From an uncultured Pseudomonadota bacterium (GTDB taxonomy: Bacteria; Pseudomonadota; Alphaproteobacteria; RF32; CAG-239), in contig CACWSG010000004.1 of assembly GCA_902763535.1 (NCBI GenBank), positions 113,595 to 177,594 on the forward strand: DNA of 64,000 nt. Direction: 5' to 3'. Of this stretch, positions 35,506 to 45,042 are shown one piece after another. The number at the start of each line of letters is the position of its first letter. The stretch's first letter is position 1. The notes beneath the pieces are model-generated. The model ran no database searches. It saw only the letters and a program-made list of their open reading frames with translations, and had not been told where the DNA came from. Made by a program: the position numbers and the translations under genes.

Positions 35506-36747
35506 TTAATCAAAAAACATGGGATGACCCAAAATTTCAAAATTGCGATTCTTTATTTTTTTATCCAACTCAACTCTGTTTTTTCGCACTGCCAAAACAT
35601 CACGCAAGGGAGCTTGATAAGCTTTAATAACAGCCTGCATGGTTGCCAATATATGGTTACGCGACTGCGGCGAAAAACGGTTGTACAATCCGTCATAAAC
35701 TCCGCGCTGGAACAAACGTATATTTTGCATCATGCCGTAAGTAATGTGAGAAAGTCGATAAGCGTGAACAACTTTATCACAGCTGTATGCCCATTCATTG
35801 AGGGTAAAACCGTGCGGAGCCACCAAAGCTGCCAGCTCGGATTCGCGCCCCAAAATTCTGGCCTTTTGTACCAGTCTGGCACAGGGGTTTACCATATTGC
35901 GAATTTCGCTGTTGGCATAGCGTCCAACCTCATCTTCCTGCTCATACATAGTAAGCAAAGTACCTATGCGATAAATCTGGTACTCGTTTTCCGGCTTTTT
36001 AAGCCAATCTTCCACCTTGTCTAATGACACAATCACCGCTTTAACATCAGCCGAAGTCAGGACAGTATCGGCATTGGGAAAAATTGTACGCAAATCATCT
36101 CTGCTTTTGCCGGATGGAGCTTTGTAACCCGGCATATATTCGTTCATCGGTACAATTTTTTTTATAAAAGCATAAAACTGCGGATTATACCTGATTTTGG
36201 GATGATAAGGCGGCAATTTTGGCTCTTCGCTGTTGTCTTCGTACCCCGGCCAAGCTTCCGGCATCAAAATAAAATACAAACTCGGCGAGAGGAATTCTAA
36301 ATTTTCAATATCCTTAACTTCTTCGGCAATGCGGGTGGGAAATTTATTTTTGGTTTCTTTAATTCCCGGCATATTCAAAATTTTTTCCGACATTCCCGGA
36401 ACCGTAAATAACTGCGGACCGATATATTGATAATAAATCGGCGCAAATTGCTTGATTGCATCTATCATAATATCTTCATCAAACGATTTTAGACGCTTTT
36501 CCTGATGTCCGTATGAGGCAATAATTTGAGCAAAACCGCTGTCAAAATCACCGATAAGATCAAAAGGGCTGTCAAAATTGCGATTATAATCGCTGTGCTT
36601 GTCAAGCATACCTTCCAGCTCTTCTTGGCTCGGCAGCGGATCATTTTCCAAATCTATTTCATAGAATTTGGCAAACATCGAATTTCCGGCATAAGCCGGT
36701 GCAATCGACAAGATTGAAGCAACAATGACAGCTAATACTAATCTCAA
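35506..36747 (-). CDS. Predicted periplasmic protein of unknown function, 413 residues
   Basis: I do not recognise the family. A clear signal peptide ends in AYA (about residue 20), and the mature protein is soluble with no membrane helix. It is helical overall and rich in Tyr, Pro and charged residues. An Asp/Pro/Glu-rich linker lies at about 30-60, and two cysteines (near 295 and 325) could form a disulfide. It is single-gene, between rpoZ and the divergent gcrA. Confidence 0.78.
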   Translation of the reverse strand: MRLVLAVIVASILSIAPAYAGNSMFAKFYEIDLENDPLPSQEELEGMLDKHSDYNRNFDSPFDLIGDFDSGFAQIIASYGHQEKRLKSFDEDIMIDAIKQFAPIYYQYIGPQLFTVPGMSEKILNMPGIKETKNKFPTRIAEEVKDIENLEFLSPSLYFILMPEAWPGYEDNSEEPKLPPYHPKIRYNPQFYAFIKKIVPMNEYMPGYKAPSGKSRDDLRTIFPNADTVLTSADVKAVIVSLDKVEDWLKKPENEYQIYRIGTLLTMYEQEDEVGRYANSEIRNMVNPCARLVQKARILGRESELAALVAPHGFTLNEWAYSCDKVVHAYRLSHITYGMMQNIRLFQRGVYDGLYNRFSPQSRNHILATMQAVIKAYQAPLRDVLAVRKNRVELDKKIKNRNFEILGHPMFFD

Positions 36748-36907
36748 AATTTCAATTCCAATCCTAAACTACACCCCACCCTGATATAATAACTACAATT
36801 TTATAAAAAGAAACGAATAAAATAAATTATTTGCAAAATAAGGCTGGACATAGCAAAATTATTGCCATATCATAACAGAACAGGTTTATAAAAATAGGAG
36901 ATAGATC

Positions 36908-37516
36908 ATGGCTTGGACTGATGAAATGGTTGAACAATTGAAAGAATTGTGGTCTCAGGGTGTTACCACCGGTGAAATCGGTAAACGCCTTGGCATATCC
37001 AAAAATTCCATTGTCGGTAAAGTCCATCGTCTGGGTCTGGAAGGTCGTCCTTCACCCATTAAGAAAACCGGTGAAGAAAACACTCCGCGTCCGGCTAAAA
37101 AGGCTCCCAAAAAGTCCGAGAAAAAAACAGCCGGTTCATCTGCCAAAACCGAAGCTCCTAAAGAAACAAAGATAGCTAAAGCTCCCAAGCAAGAAAAAAC
37201 TAAGACTGTCGAAAAAGCCAAACCTGAAGACAAAAAGTCAGCTCCTGTCGCACCTGCCAAGCCTGAACCGATCAAAACGGCTCCTCAGATTGAAGAAGAC
37301 GATATTAAATTGATTAAGTCTTTGGATGTTAAAGTTGATAAAGATTATCAAAAAGAAAATATCTCGTTGACCGAATTGGATAATCACACTTGTCGTTGGC
37401 CGTTGGGTGATCCTAAGGATCCTGATTTTCATTTTTGCGGTCGCAAAGTTAAAACCGGTCAGACTTATTGTGAGGAACACTCAGCCATAGCTTATGTCAA
37501 ACCGGTTCGCCGCTGA
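36908..37516 (+). CDS. gcrA: Cell-cycle regulator GcrA
   Basis: GcrA is the alphaproteobacterial cell-cycle factor that binds sigma-70 holoenzyme at promoters marked by CcrM methylation. The N-terminus, MAWTDEMVEQLKELWSQG then KRLGISKNSIVGKVHRLGL, is the DNA-binding domain. A Lys/Pro/Ala-rich linker (about 55-130) follows. The C-terminus, with CRWPLGDP and FCGRKVKTGQTYCEEH, contains the conserved cysteines. AGGAG is well placed. It is strong evidence for the class Alphaproteobacteria. Confidence 0.96.
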   Translation: MAWTDEMVEQLKELWSQGVTTGEIGKRLGISKNSIVGKVHRLGLEGRPSPIKKTGEENTPRPAKKAPKKSEKKTAGSSAKTEAPKETKIAKAPKQEKTKTVEKAKPEDKKSAPVAPAKPEPIKTAPQIEEDDIKLIKSLDVKVDKDYQKENISLTELDNHTCRWPLGDPKDPDFHFCGRKVKTGQTYCEEHSAIAYVKPVRR

Positions 37517-37624
37517 TAACTCAACTCAATATATTTAGAACATATATACAGAGGTTTTATTGTTTTCTTTCAGATAAAGCCTATATCTCCGTTTTGAGAA
37601 TAATCTTTTGCAAGGAGTTTCAAA

Positions 37625-37936
37625 ATGTCGAGAGTAGCCAAAACCAAAGAAAATTTAAAAAAATGCCGTTGTTCGGATTGTCCCTCTTATACCTTAGGGT
37701 GCAAATTGAAAAATTACCCGCTCAACTTTGTTCGTATGATTGACGGTTTGGATAATTTGGAGCACTTTGAAGGAATGTTTTGTGCCTATGGCGCCAGCAC
37801 TTGCATCGCAGAAGATAAGGGGTGTTTGTGCGAAGATTGTGCCGTTTTTCATGAAAATGCTCTCAACCGCGCTGAGTATTGCTTGCCAACGCAAAAAAAT
37901 TCTGCTCATTGCCGCGGTGCTCAGTGCCAAGCATAA
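37625..37936 (+). CDS. DUF2769 cysteine-rich small protein
   Basis: The 103-residue protein contains 13 cysteines in the DUF2769 pattern (CRCSDCPSY, MFCAYG, GCLCEDC and a C-terminal CRGAQC). Such clusters suggest a metal or iron-sulfur site. The function of the family is unknown. AAGGAG lies before the ATG, and a helical protein gene follows 21 bases downstream. Confidence 0.85.
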   Translation: MSRVAKTKENLKKCRCSDCPSYTLGCKLKNYPLNFVRMIDGLDNLEHFEGMFCAYGASTCIAEDKGCLCEDCAVFHENALNRAEYCLPTQKNSAHCRGAQCQA

Positions 37937-37957
37937 TTTTTTCCTAAAAGGTGTGTT

Positions 37958-38416
37958 ATGCCCAAAGATATAGTAGAAGCCTACGCTCTTGCCGTAAAGG
38001 CTCGTGAAAGCTGTACTCGCAAAGCTTTTGAGGCGGTGGTTAATTTTTGTGAAAACGACTTAAAATGTTCCACGGATTTTTCACAAAAACGCAACACCTT
38101 GTTGTTGTGGAGCTATGATCGCTTGGCTCAATCATTTGTGCGTGCCGGCAATTATGGCTCAGCTTATGATTTGTGGAATAAAGCCATGCCGCTTGCGCCG
38201 TCAAACGAAGTAAAACTCAAATTAGGTTTGTGCATGATGGAAGCCGCTGATAAGGGATATGCCAATATGCATGAAAAAGCCTCTCGGATTGTGGAAACTG
38301 CATCATTTTTGCAAAAAGTATATCGCGACAACCAAGATAATTCCAATGCAACAAAAATGCAAAAGCTGATAGATAATGCTTCGGCTTTATTGGTTCAATC
38401 AAAATTCAAGAATTAG
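37958..38416 (+). CDS. Small helical TPR-like protein
   Basis: The 152-residue protein is all helical and has a tetratricopeptide-like segment (YDRLAQSFVRAGNYGSAYDLWNKAM, about residues 50-74, with the A-x-G-N-Y-x-x-A core). No signal peptide is present. It follows the DUF2769 gene closely and could be co-transcribed. Its end overlaps that of the convergent U32 gene by four bases. Binding partners are unknown. Confidence 0.65.
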   Translation: MPKDIVEAYALAVKARESCTRKAFEAVVNFCENDLKCSTDFSQKRNTLLLWSYDRLAQSFVRAGNYGSAYDLWNKAMPLAPSNEVKLKLGLCMMEAADKGYANMHEKASRIVETASFLQKVYRDNQDNSNATKMQKLIDNASALLVQSKFKN

Positions 38417-39810
38417 TCAGAACACAGTTGTTCAAATTCATGTTGTTTGTTATGCAACATTTCACCTTGTTCGCCGCTTAACGGTTGAAATTTTCGCGCA
38501 ATAACATACTGCGGCAACAATTTTTTTATCTCGTCAATCGGACGCGACCAAACGCTTGGTTTCAAACGAATAGATTTTCCTTCACCGGCCGAAACTTTTT
38601 GAGTTACCTCACCGCTGTATGCATCTTCAAATTCATGCAGCTTAAGTTTGATAACTTCCAAGCTGTTCGGAATCAAAAATTCAAATTCCTCATCCTGATT
38701 GATATAATTGCGAATTTCAAATATGGCATCATCACCGTCCCACTTCACTATCGATCCGGCAAACAGCCAATCACCCAAAGTCCTGGTATATTCATAGTTT
38801 TGGCTGATGTTGGTTAATTTGCCATTGTGAAAACCCAAGCAATAACCGCGATTTTGCAGGGTATTCAACTCCGGCATATATTTTTGGCAGTCCCAATTTT
38901 CTTTATTATCATACCAGTCATCAATGGCTTTGCGATAGGCGCGCGCAACCACTCCGGCATAATATTCGGTTTTGTTGCGCCCCTCAACTTTCAGCGAGTC
39001 AAGCCCGATTGACAGTAAATCAGGCAATTTCGGCATCAGACACATATCTTTGGAGTTAAGCATATAACCGCCATGTTCATCTTCAACCACTTCATAATAT
39101 TCGCCGGGACGAAAATCCTCTTCCAACAAAAATTCAAAAGCATCTTTGTTGTTTTCATCAATAACTATTTCTTTAATTGAACCATCTTTCAGACGCAAAT
39201 GAAGTTTATAGTGCCAACGGCAACAATGAGCGCATTTCCCCTGATTTGCCGAGCGATCTGCCAAATAATTGGAAATCAGGCATCTTCCCGAATAAGACAT
39301 ACACATTGCCCCGTGCATAAAGGTTTCTAACAATATATCAGGACATTTTTGGCGGATTTCTTTTACTTCTTCAAAAGTAACCTCGCGTCCCAAAACGCAT
39401 AATTTGGCTCCCATTGATTGCCAAAACTTAACAGCCGCCCAAGAACATATATTAGCTTGAGTTGATACAAATAAATTAAGCTCCGGAGCATTTTCTTTAA
39501 CATATTGAAATACTCCCGGATCAGCAATCAAAACCCCGTCAGGATGAAGTTCGCGCAAAGTTGCAACAAAAGATGGAAGTTTTTCGACATCACGATTATG
39601 CATAAACAGATTAAGGGTAAGATAAATCTTTTTGCCTTTAGCGTGCACAAAATCAATTCCTTCGCGCAAATCCTCAATTGAAAACTTTGATTGTGCGCGC
39701 AAACACATATCGGGAGTTCCGGCATAAACCGCATCGGCTCCGTATAAAACAGCAGTTTTTAATTTTACCAGTGATCCTGCCGGAAGCAGGAGCTCAGCTC
39801 TATCAAGCAT
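38413..39810 (-). CDS. U32-family protein, TrhP-like (tRNA hydroxylation)
   Basis: U32 peptidase homologues of the TrhP (YegQ) group hydroxylate uridine 34 in tRNA and carry an iron-sulfur cluster. The signature ETFMHGAMCMSYSGRC (about 162-177) and later cysteines at 193 and 196/197 are present. The TIM-barrel start is LLLPAGSLVKLKTAVLYGADAVYAG, landmarks only. The protein is 465 residues, close to YegQ (about 453). UbiU/UbiV-like functions are possible but the length favours TrhP. DUF3108 follows upstream by three bases. Confidence 0.82.
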   Translation of the reverse strand: MLDRAELLLPAGSLVKLKTAVLYGADAVYAGTPDMCLRAQSKFSIEDLREGIDFVHAKGKKIYLTLNLFMHNRDVEKLPSFVATLRELHPDGVLIADPGVFQYVKENAPELNLFVSTQANICSWAAVKFWQSMGAKLCVLGREVTFEEVKEIRQKCPDILLETFMHGAMCMSYSGRCLISNYLADRSANQGKCAHCCRWHYKLHLRLKDGSIKEIVIDENNKDAFEFLLEEDFRPGEYYEVVEDEHGGYMLNSKDMCLMPKLPDLLSIGLDSLKVEGRNKTEYYAGVVARAYRKAIDDWYDNKENWDCQKYMPELNTLQNRGYCLGFHNGKLTNISQNYEYTRTLGDWLFAGSIVKWDGDDAIFEIRNYINQDEEFEFLIPNSLEVIKLKLHEFEDAYSGEVTQKVSAGEGKSIRLKPSVWSRPIDEIKKLLPQYVIARKFQPLSGEQGEMLHNKQHEFEQLCSD

Positions 39811-39813
39811 ATC

Positions 39814-40593
39814 TTAATCCTCAATATTTACATCCGTGATATAGGCATTCAATTCACCTAAAGGCGTATCTTTAATTCTGACCCGTGCAATAAACGGGCG
39901 TAAGCTTGTTTTATCACGCATAATCCAAAAATCAATAGGTTTATTAGAGGCAAATTCCCATAAAGTGTCATCGTCATCGGACAAAACTTTTTTGATATGC
40001 ATAGAGCAAAGGTTGGCTTCACCTTCCAAAGGTGAAATCTCGTTTTTCTCCAGGTTATCTGTGCCTAAATCAACAACTTCCACATCAAATCGTCTTTTTC
40101 CGTCATACACAGCCATATTAGAGGCACAAAAGCCCATCTTATTGTATTGATAAGCTATTTTCATCAAAACCGTTTGCAAATCAAAAGTATCGGCAGGGGT
40201 AGGTGAGGGCGTAAAATTGCGGGTTTTCTTTTTGCCGTTAGTGACAACTATTTGCGATTGCGGAATTCCGTCATCATCAAAAAGTACTTGTTTGCTGCGT
40301 ACCTTAAAGCGCGAACGGGAAACATACTGATAATCGCGAGTGATCATTTTGTCGTTCGATAAGATTCCGGAGGTATCATACTGAGCCATAAACGGATAAA
40401 TAGTATTAAAAAATCCGTTGGTTGCAACATTTGACCTGATGCCGTAATCATTGTCATTCAGTCGATATATGAATTTTACTTTTGCCGCATCAAATGCTCC
40501 GATTTGTACCAAAAACTCATGCCCGATACTAAAAGCTGAAGCTTCGGTGGTAAAAAATAATACAAAAGCCAAAAAAAAGTTTCTGAAATGCAT
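39814..40593 (-). CDS. DUF3108 periplasmic protein
   Basis: A signal peptide (cleaved after ASA, about 20) precedes a strand-rich domain. It has the DUF3108 pattern: a central GFFNTIYPFMAQYDTSG, then YQYVSRSRFKVRSKQV and a PSPTPADTFDLQTVLM segment. 259 residues is normal. DUF3108 proteins have no settled function. It lies immediately upstream of the U32 gene, with a 3-base gap, so the two are co-transcribed. Confidence 0.85.
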   Translation of the reverse strand: MHFRNFFLAFVLFFTTEASAFSIGHEFLVQIGAFDAAKVKFIYRLNDNDYGIRSNVATNGFFNTIYPFMAQYDTSGILSNDKMITRDYQYVSRSRFKVRSKQVLFDDDGIPQSQIVVTNGKKKTRNFTPSPTPADTFDLQTVLMKIAYQYNKMGFCASNMAVYDGKRRFDVEVVDLGTDNLEKNEISPLEGEANLCSMHIKKVLSDDDDTLWEFASNKPIDFWIMRDKTSLRPFIARVRIKDTPLGELNAYITDVNIED

Positions 40594-40663
40594 AGTTTTA
40601 TTCTTTCGTTAAGATTTACGATATATTATTAGTACAAAATTGTAACTTAAAAGGGTTAATAAA

Positions 40664-41584
40664 ATGACAACTAAAAAAGTTTTATTGATAGTCGGTGGTT
40701 TTTCCAACGAAAGAGAGGTAAGTCTCAATGCCGGAAAAGATGTAGCGCAAGCTTTGCAGGAAAGCGGTTATGATGTGGTGACACACGATTTGACTGACAG
40801 TTGGAAATTGTTGGATGTGATTCGCCAAGAAAAACCTGATGTTGTATTTAACGGATTGTATGGCAACTGGGGAGAAGACGGCGAAATTCAAGGTCTGTTG
40901 GATTGCTTGCAAATTCCTTATACCCATTCCGGACTCAATGCTTCGGCTATCGGTATGAATAAATACTTAACCAAATTGGTTGCCGAAAGATGCGGTATAA
41001 AAGTTGCAAAGGGCGAAAGAATGACTTATGACGAATATAAACGCCATGGTACTTCAATCAGAATGCCCTATGTTATTAAGCCGGTTGCCGATGGTTCATC
41101 ATGCGGTGTTTTTATTGTAAAAAATGAACAAGATATTGCTAAAATCAATTATTCCGACAGCAATGTTGAGGTGTTGGTTGAAGAATATATCGACGGACTT
41201 GAGTTGACCTCAATGTGCCTTGAAGGCAAAGCTTATATTGTAACCGAACTTCGGGCTAAAAATCAGTTTTATGATTACAAATCCAAATACACCGGCGGCA
41301 TGACTGAGCATATACTGCCGGCTGAGATTCCCGATAATGTCAAAAATATATGTTTGGATTATGCGGCAAGAATTCATAATGCACTGAAGTGCAATGTTAT
41401 CTCACGCACCGATTTTCGCTACAATCCGCAAGATGGCGTGGTTATGCTGGAGATAAACACCAATCCGGGAATGACTTCACTGTCGTTGGTTCCCGAACAG
41501 GCTAAATATGCTCTCGGTATGAGCTATGCTCAGTTGTGTGACTTGTTGGTTAGGAATGCCCAATGTCGGCACTTGAAAATATAA
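40664..41584 (+). CDS. ddl: D-alanine--D-alanine ligase
   Basis: Ddl joins two D-Ala residues for peptidoglycan stem peptides. It opens with VLLIVGGFSNEREVSLNAG and has the ATP-grasp strand YVIKPVADGSSCGV (about 145-158). The metal-binding EINTNPGMTSLSLVP lies near the end. The loop LYGNWGEDGEIQG has Asn-Trp where Pro is more usual. It overlaps the following miaA by 22 bases, an unusually long overlap that suggests coupled translation. Confidence 0.95.
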   Translation: MTTKKVLLIVGGFSNEREVSLNAGKDVAQALQESGYDVVTHDLTDSWKLLDVIRQEKPDVVFNGLYGNWGEDGEIQGLLDCLQIPYTHSGLNASAIGMNKYLTKLVAERCGIKVAKGERMTYDEYKRHGTSIRMPYVIKPVADGSSCGVFIVKNEQDIAKINYSDSNVEVLVEEYIDGLELTSMCLEGKAYIVTELRAKNQFYDYKSKYTGGMTEHILPAEIPDNVKNICLDYAARIHNALKCNVISRTDFRYNPQDGVVMLEINTNPGMTSLSLVPEQAKYALGMSYAQLCDLLVRNAQCRHLKI

Positions 41585-42438
41585 ACATAACTGAAAAAAC
41601 GGTTGTCGTAATCGGCGGTCCGACTGCTTCCGGAAAATCCGGTTTGGCTCTTGAGATTGCCAAAAAATACAATGGTGTTGTCATTAATGCCGACGCCATG
41701 CAGGTCTATCAGTCTATACCTATTATCACGGCAGTCCCTTCACCTGAAGATAAAAAACAGGTTTTGCATTTGCTCTATGAAATATATCCTCCTTCGCAAA
41801 GAGGAAATGTTGCCGACTGGTTGAACAAAGCAACTACGGCTATTCGTGATGCTTGGGCTGAAAAAAAATTACCGGTGGTTGTCGGTGGTACTGGTTTTTA
41901 TATTGAGAGTTTAATCAAAGGGGTTTCGCCAATTCCTGAGACAAATAGTGAAGTTAAACAGCAAGTTGCTGATATAATTGGTCAAAAAGGTGCCGAGGGT
42001 GCTTATGATTATCTGCAAAAAATTGATGCATCAGGGGCTCAAATGGTAAAACCTCAAGACACAACCCGCATCAGGAGAGCTCTTGAAATCAAATTGGATA
42101 CCGGACAGTCAATCAGTGAGTGGTTTCAAAAACCATTGGTCAAAACTTTGTCGGAAGCCGATTTTGCTATGATAAAATTATTACCGTCTTTAAGCGAGCT
42201 GGAAGAAAAATGTTCTCGTCGTTTTGATATAATGATGGAGCAGGGGGCTTTGGACGAGGTTAAAAATTTGCTTGATAGGCACTTAAGTGACGACTTGCCG
42301 GCAATGAAGGCTATCGGCGTTCCGGAACTTGGTGACTATATCAGAGGAAAAACTGACTTAAATCAAGCAATTTCTTTGGCTAAACTGCATACCAGACAGT
42401 ATGCCAAACGCCAACTCACATGGTTTAGAAATCGCTGA
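41563..42438 (+). CDS. miaA: tRNA dimethylallyltransferase
   Basis: MiaA adds a dimethylallyl group to A37 of tRNAs reading UNN codons. The P-loop GGPTASGKS is at about 18-26, NADAMQVYQSIPIITA follows, and VVGGTGFYIESL is near 105-116. The C-terminus (KAIGVPELGDY, then RQYAKRQLTWFR) is typical. At 291 residues it is on the short side. It starts inside the ddl reading frame. Confidence 0.95.
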   Translation: MSALENINITEKTVVVIGGPTASGKSGLALEIAKKYNGVVINADAMQVYQSIPIITAVPSPEDKKQVLHLLYEIYPPSQRGNVADWLNKATTAIRDAWAEKKLPVVVGGTGFYIESLIKGVSPIPETNSEVKQQVADIIGQKGAEGAYDYLQKIDASGAQMVKPQDTTRIRRALEIKLDTGQSISEWFQKPLVKTLSEADFAMIKLLPSLSELEEKCSRRFDIMMEQGALDEVKNLLDRHLSDDLPAMKAIGVPELGDYIRGKTDLNQAISLAKLHTRQYAKRQLTWFRNR

Positions 42439-42475
42439 AAATAATTTAAAATTTTGTGTTAAAAACAGCAATTTG

Positions 42476-42504
42476 TTGTTGCAAGGCTTTATATATGGTT
42501 ATAA
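42476..42504 (+). promoter_or_regulatory. Probable mreB promoter
   Basis: TTGTTG (42476-42481) and TTATAA (42499-42504) are 17 bases apart, and the mreB ATG lies 40 bases downstream of the -10. Confidence 0.5.
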
Positions 42505-42511
42505 AAAATAA

Positions 42512-43585
<1,074 letters not shown>

Positions 43586-43603
43586 TCGATAGTTTATTTT
43601 TAT

Positions 43604-43647
43604 GCAAAAAGCCTGCCTGTGCAATTTTATTGCCGCAGGTTTTTTGC
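43604..43647 (+). terminator. Hairpin between mreB and mreC, likely partial terminator
   Basis: GCAAAAAGCCTGC (43604) pairs with GCAGGTTTTTTGC (43635), with one bulge and a T-rich 3' arm. It starts 19 bases after the mreB stop. It would release part of the transcripts after mreB. Confidence 0.65.
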
Positions 43648-43670
43648 TTGAAAAACTAGAGAGAAAATTT

Positions 43671-44525
43671 ATGAAGCGTCGCAGAAGTTTATTTTTACAT
43701 TTTAATCAGCTGAGAGTGCTCCTTAGAAAATTTGCTTTGGTCACTTTATTTATAATCTCGCTAATTTTGATGTTGATGAGCAAGAATCAGTCTATATTAC
43801 TAGACTATGCTTCATCGGGCGGATCCTATGTTGCCATGCCGGTTATTCAGGTTTTGATTTGGCCTGCCAAAATGGTTACCAAAGGCTATGAATATTTAAC
43901 AAACTTGTGGCATATCCAACAGGATAATGAGGCCTTGCGCGCCGAGAATGAAGCTTTGCATAAATTACAAGACAAATATGATTCGCTGGAAATAGAAAAC
44001 AAACTATTGAGCGACTTATTAAATTATGTAACCTTACCTCAGGCTGGTTTTATATCGGCTAAAATGGTCGCTGAAGAAAGGGGAGCTTTTGCTCATGCAA
44101 TAGTTGCCTATGTCGGTGACAAGCAAGTTAACAAAGGTGATGTGGTTTTGGCTAATGGCAGTGTGGTTGGGCGAATTGACAAACAACTGCAATCTTATGC
44201 CAAAGTTATTTTGTTAACCGATATAAGCTCAAACATACCTGTAATCATTGAAAATACCCGCATCAGAGGAATATTAAAAGGCGACAACTCGCAATATCCC
44301 AAATTGGTATTCACGCCACTAGATGCAGAAATATCTGTGGGAGATAGAATAGTAACATCCGGTGTTTCCGGTGTTTTTCCGGCAGGTTTGCCCATAGGCT
44401 ATGTCCATTCCATTGTCAAAAACGAAATTAAGGTCAGGTTGTTCGCTTCATTGGAAAAATTAGAGTATGTAAAGATTGTCAATTATAACATAGGCGGATT
44501 GTTGGAAGACACAGATAATGATTGA
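43671..44525 (+). CDS. mreC: Rod-shape protein MreC
   Basis: MreC is a periplasmic scaffold linking MreB to PBP2. There is a basic N-terminus and a membrane helix (about 22-40), a coiled coil (about 85-120), then a beta-domain with the typical VVGRIDKQLQSYAKVILLTD and VTSGVSGVFPAGLPIG. The ATG at 43671 is preferred over an earlier in-frame start whose first codons lie inside the hairpin. It overlaps mreD by 8 bases. Confidence 0.92.
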   Translation: MKRRRSLFLHFNQLRVLLRKFALVTLFIISLILMLMSKNQSILLDYASSGGSYVAMPVIQVLIWPAKMVTKGYEYLTNLWHIQQDNEALRAENEALHKLQDKYDSLEIENKLLSDLLNYVTLPQAGFISAKMVAEERGAFAHAIVAYVGDKQVNKGDVVLANGSVVGRIDKQLQSYAKVILLTDISSNIPVIIENTRIRGILKGDNSQYPKLVFTPLDAEISVGDRIVTSGVSGVFPAGLPIGYVHSIVKNEIKVRLFASLEKLEYVKIVNYNIGGLLEDTDND

Positions 44526-45042
44526 AGATAATTGGCAAGATAATGTAGCATCTTTGTTTGAACGGTTGTTGCCGGTAAGTACAGCCGTAATTCTGATGTT
44601 GTTGACTTATGCTCCTATTTATTTGGGTGTTTTTAATAATGTGAGAGCTGATTTAGGATTAGCTGCTGTTTATTTTTGGATGCTCAATCGATCAGACTTA
44701 TTTGATTTGAAATCAGTAGTATTTATGGGAATATTGGACGGAACATTGAGTTCTTCAGCTTTTGGACTGACATTGTTTTCATATCTTCTGATGTATGTAT
44801 TGATGATAAATTTACGCAAATTTTTGAATGGAAGGTCCTTTGTGGTTGTCTGGTATGGTTTTATTGCTTTATCATTAGTAACCTATTTGCTCAAATGGAT
44901 GATTGCCACGGTATATTATGGCCAATTCCTACCCATGACTTCATTGATGTTTTCTTATTTTCAGTGCGCCGCAATATATCCTTTAATTTCAATGTTATTG
45001 GCTTGGATTCAAAATATCTTTTTACAGGATGATGAGTTATGA
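44518..45042 (+). CDS. mreD: Rod-shape protein MreD
   Basis: A small membrane protein of 174 residues with five to six predicted helices. The loop around DGTLSSSAFGLTLFSYLLMY resembles the MreD family. It partners MreC and the elongasome. Overlap with mreC (8 bases) and with mrdA (4 bases, ATGA) shows strong translational coupling. Confidence 0.88.
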   Translation: MIEDNWQDNVASLFERLLPVSTAVILMLLTYAPIYLGVFNNVRADLGLAAVYFWMLNRSDLFDLKSVVFMGILDGTLSSSAFGLTLFSYLLMYVLMINLRKFLNGRSFVVVWYGFIALSLVTYLLKWMIATVYYGQFLPMTSLMFSYFQCAAIYPLISMLLAWIQNIFLQDDEL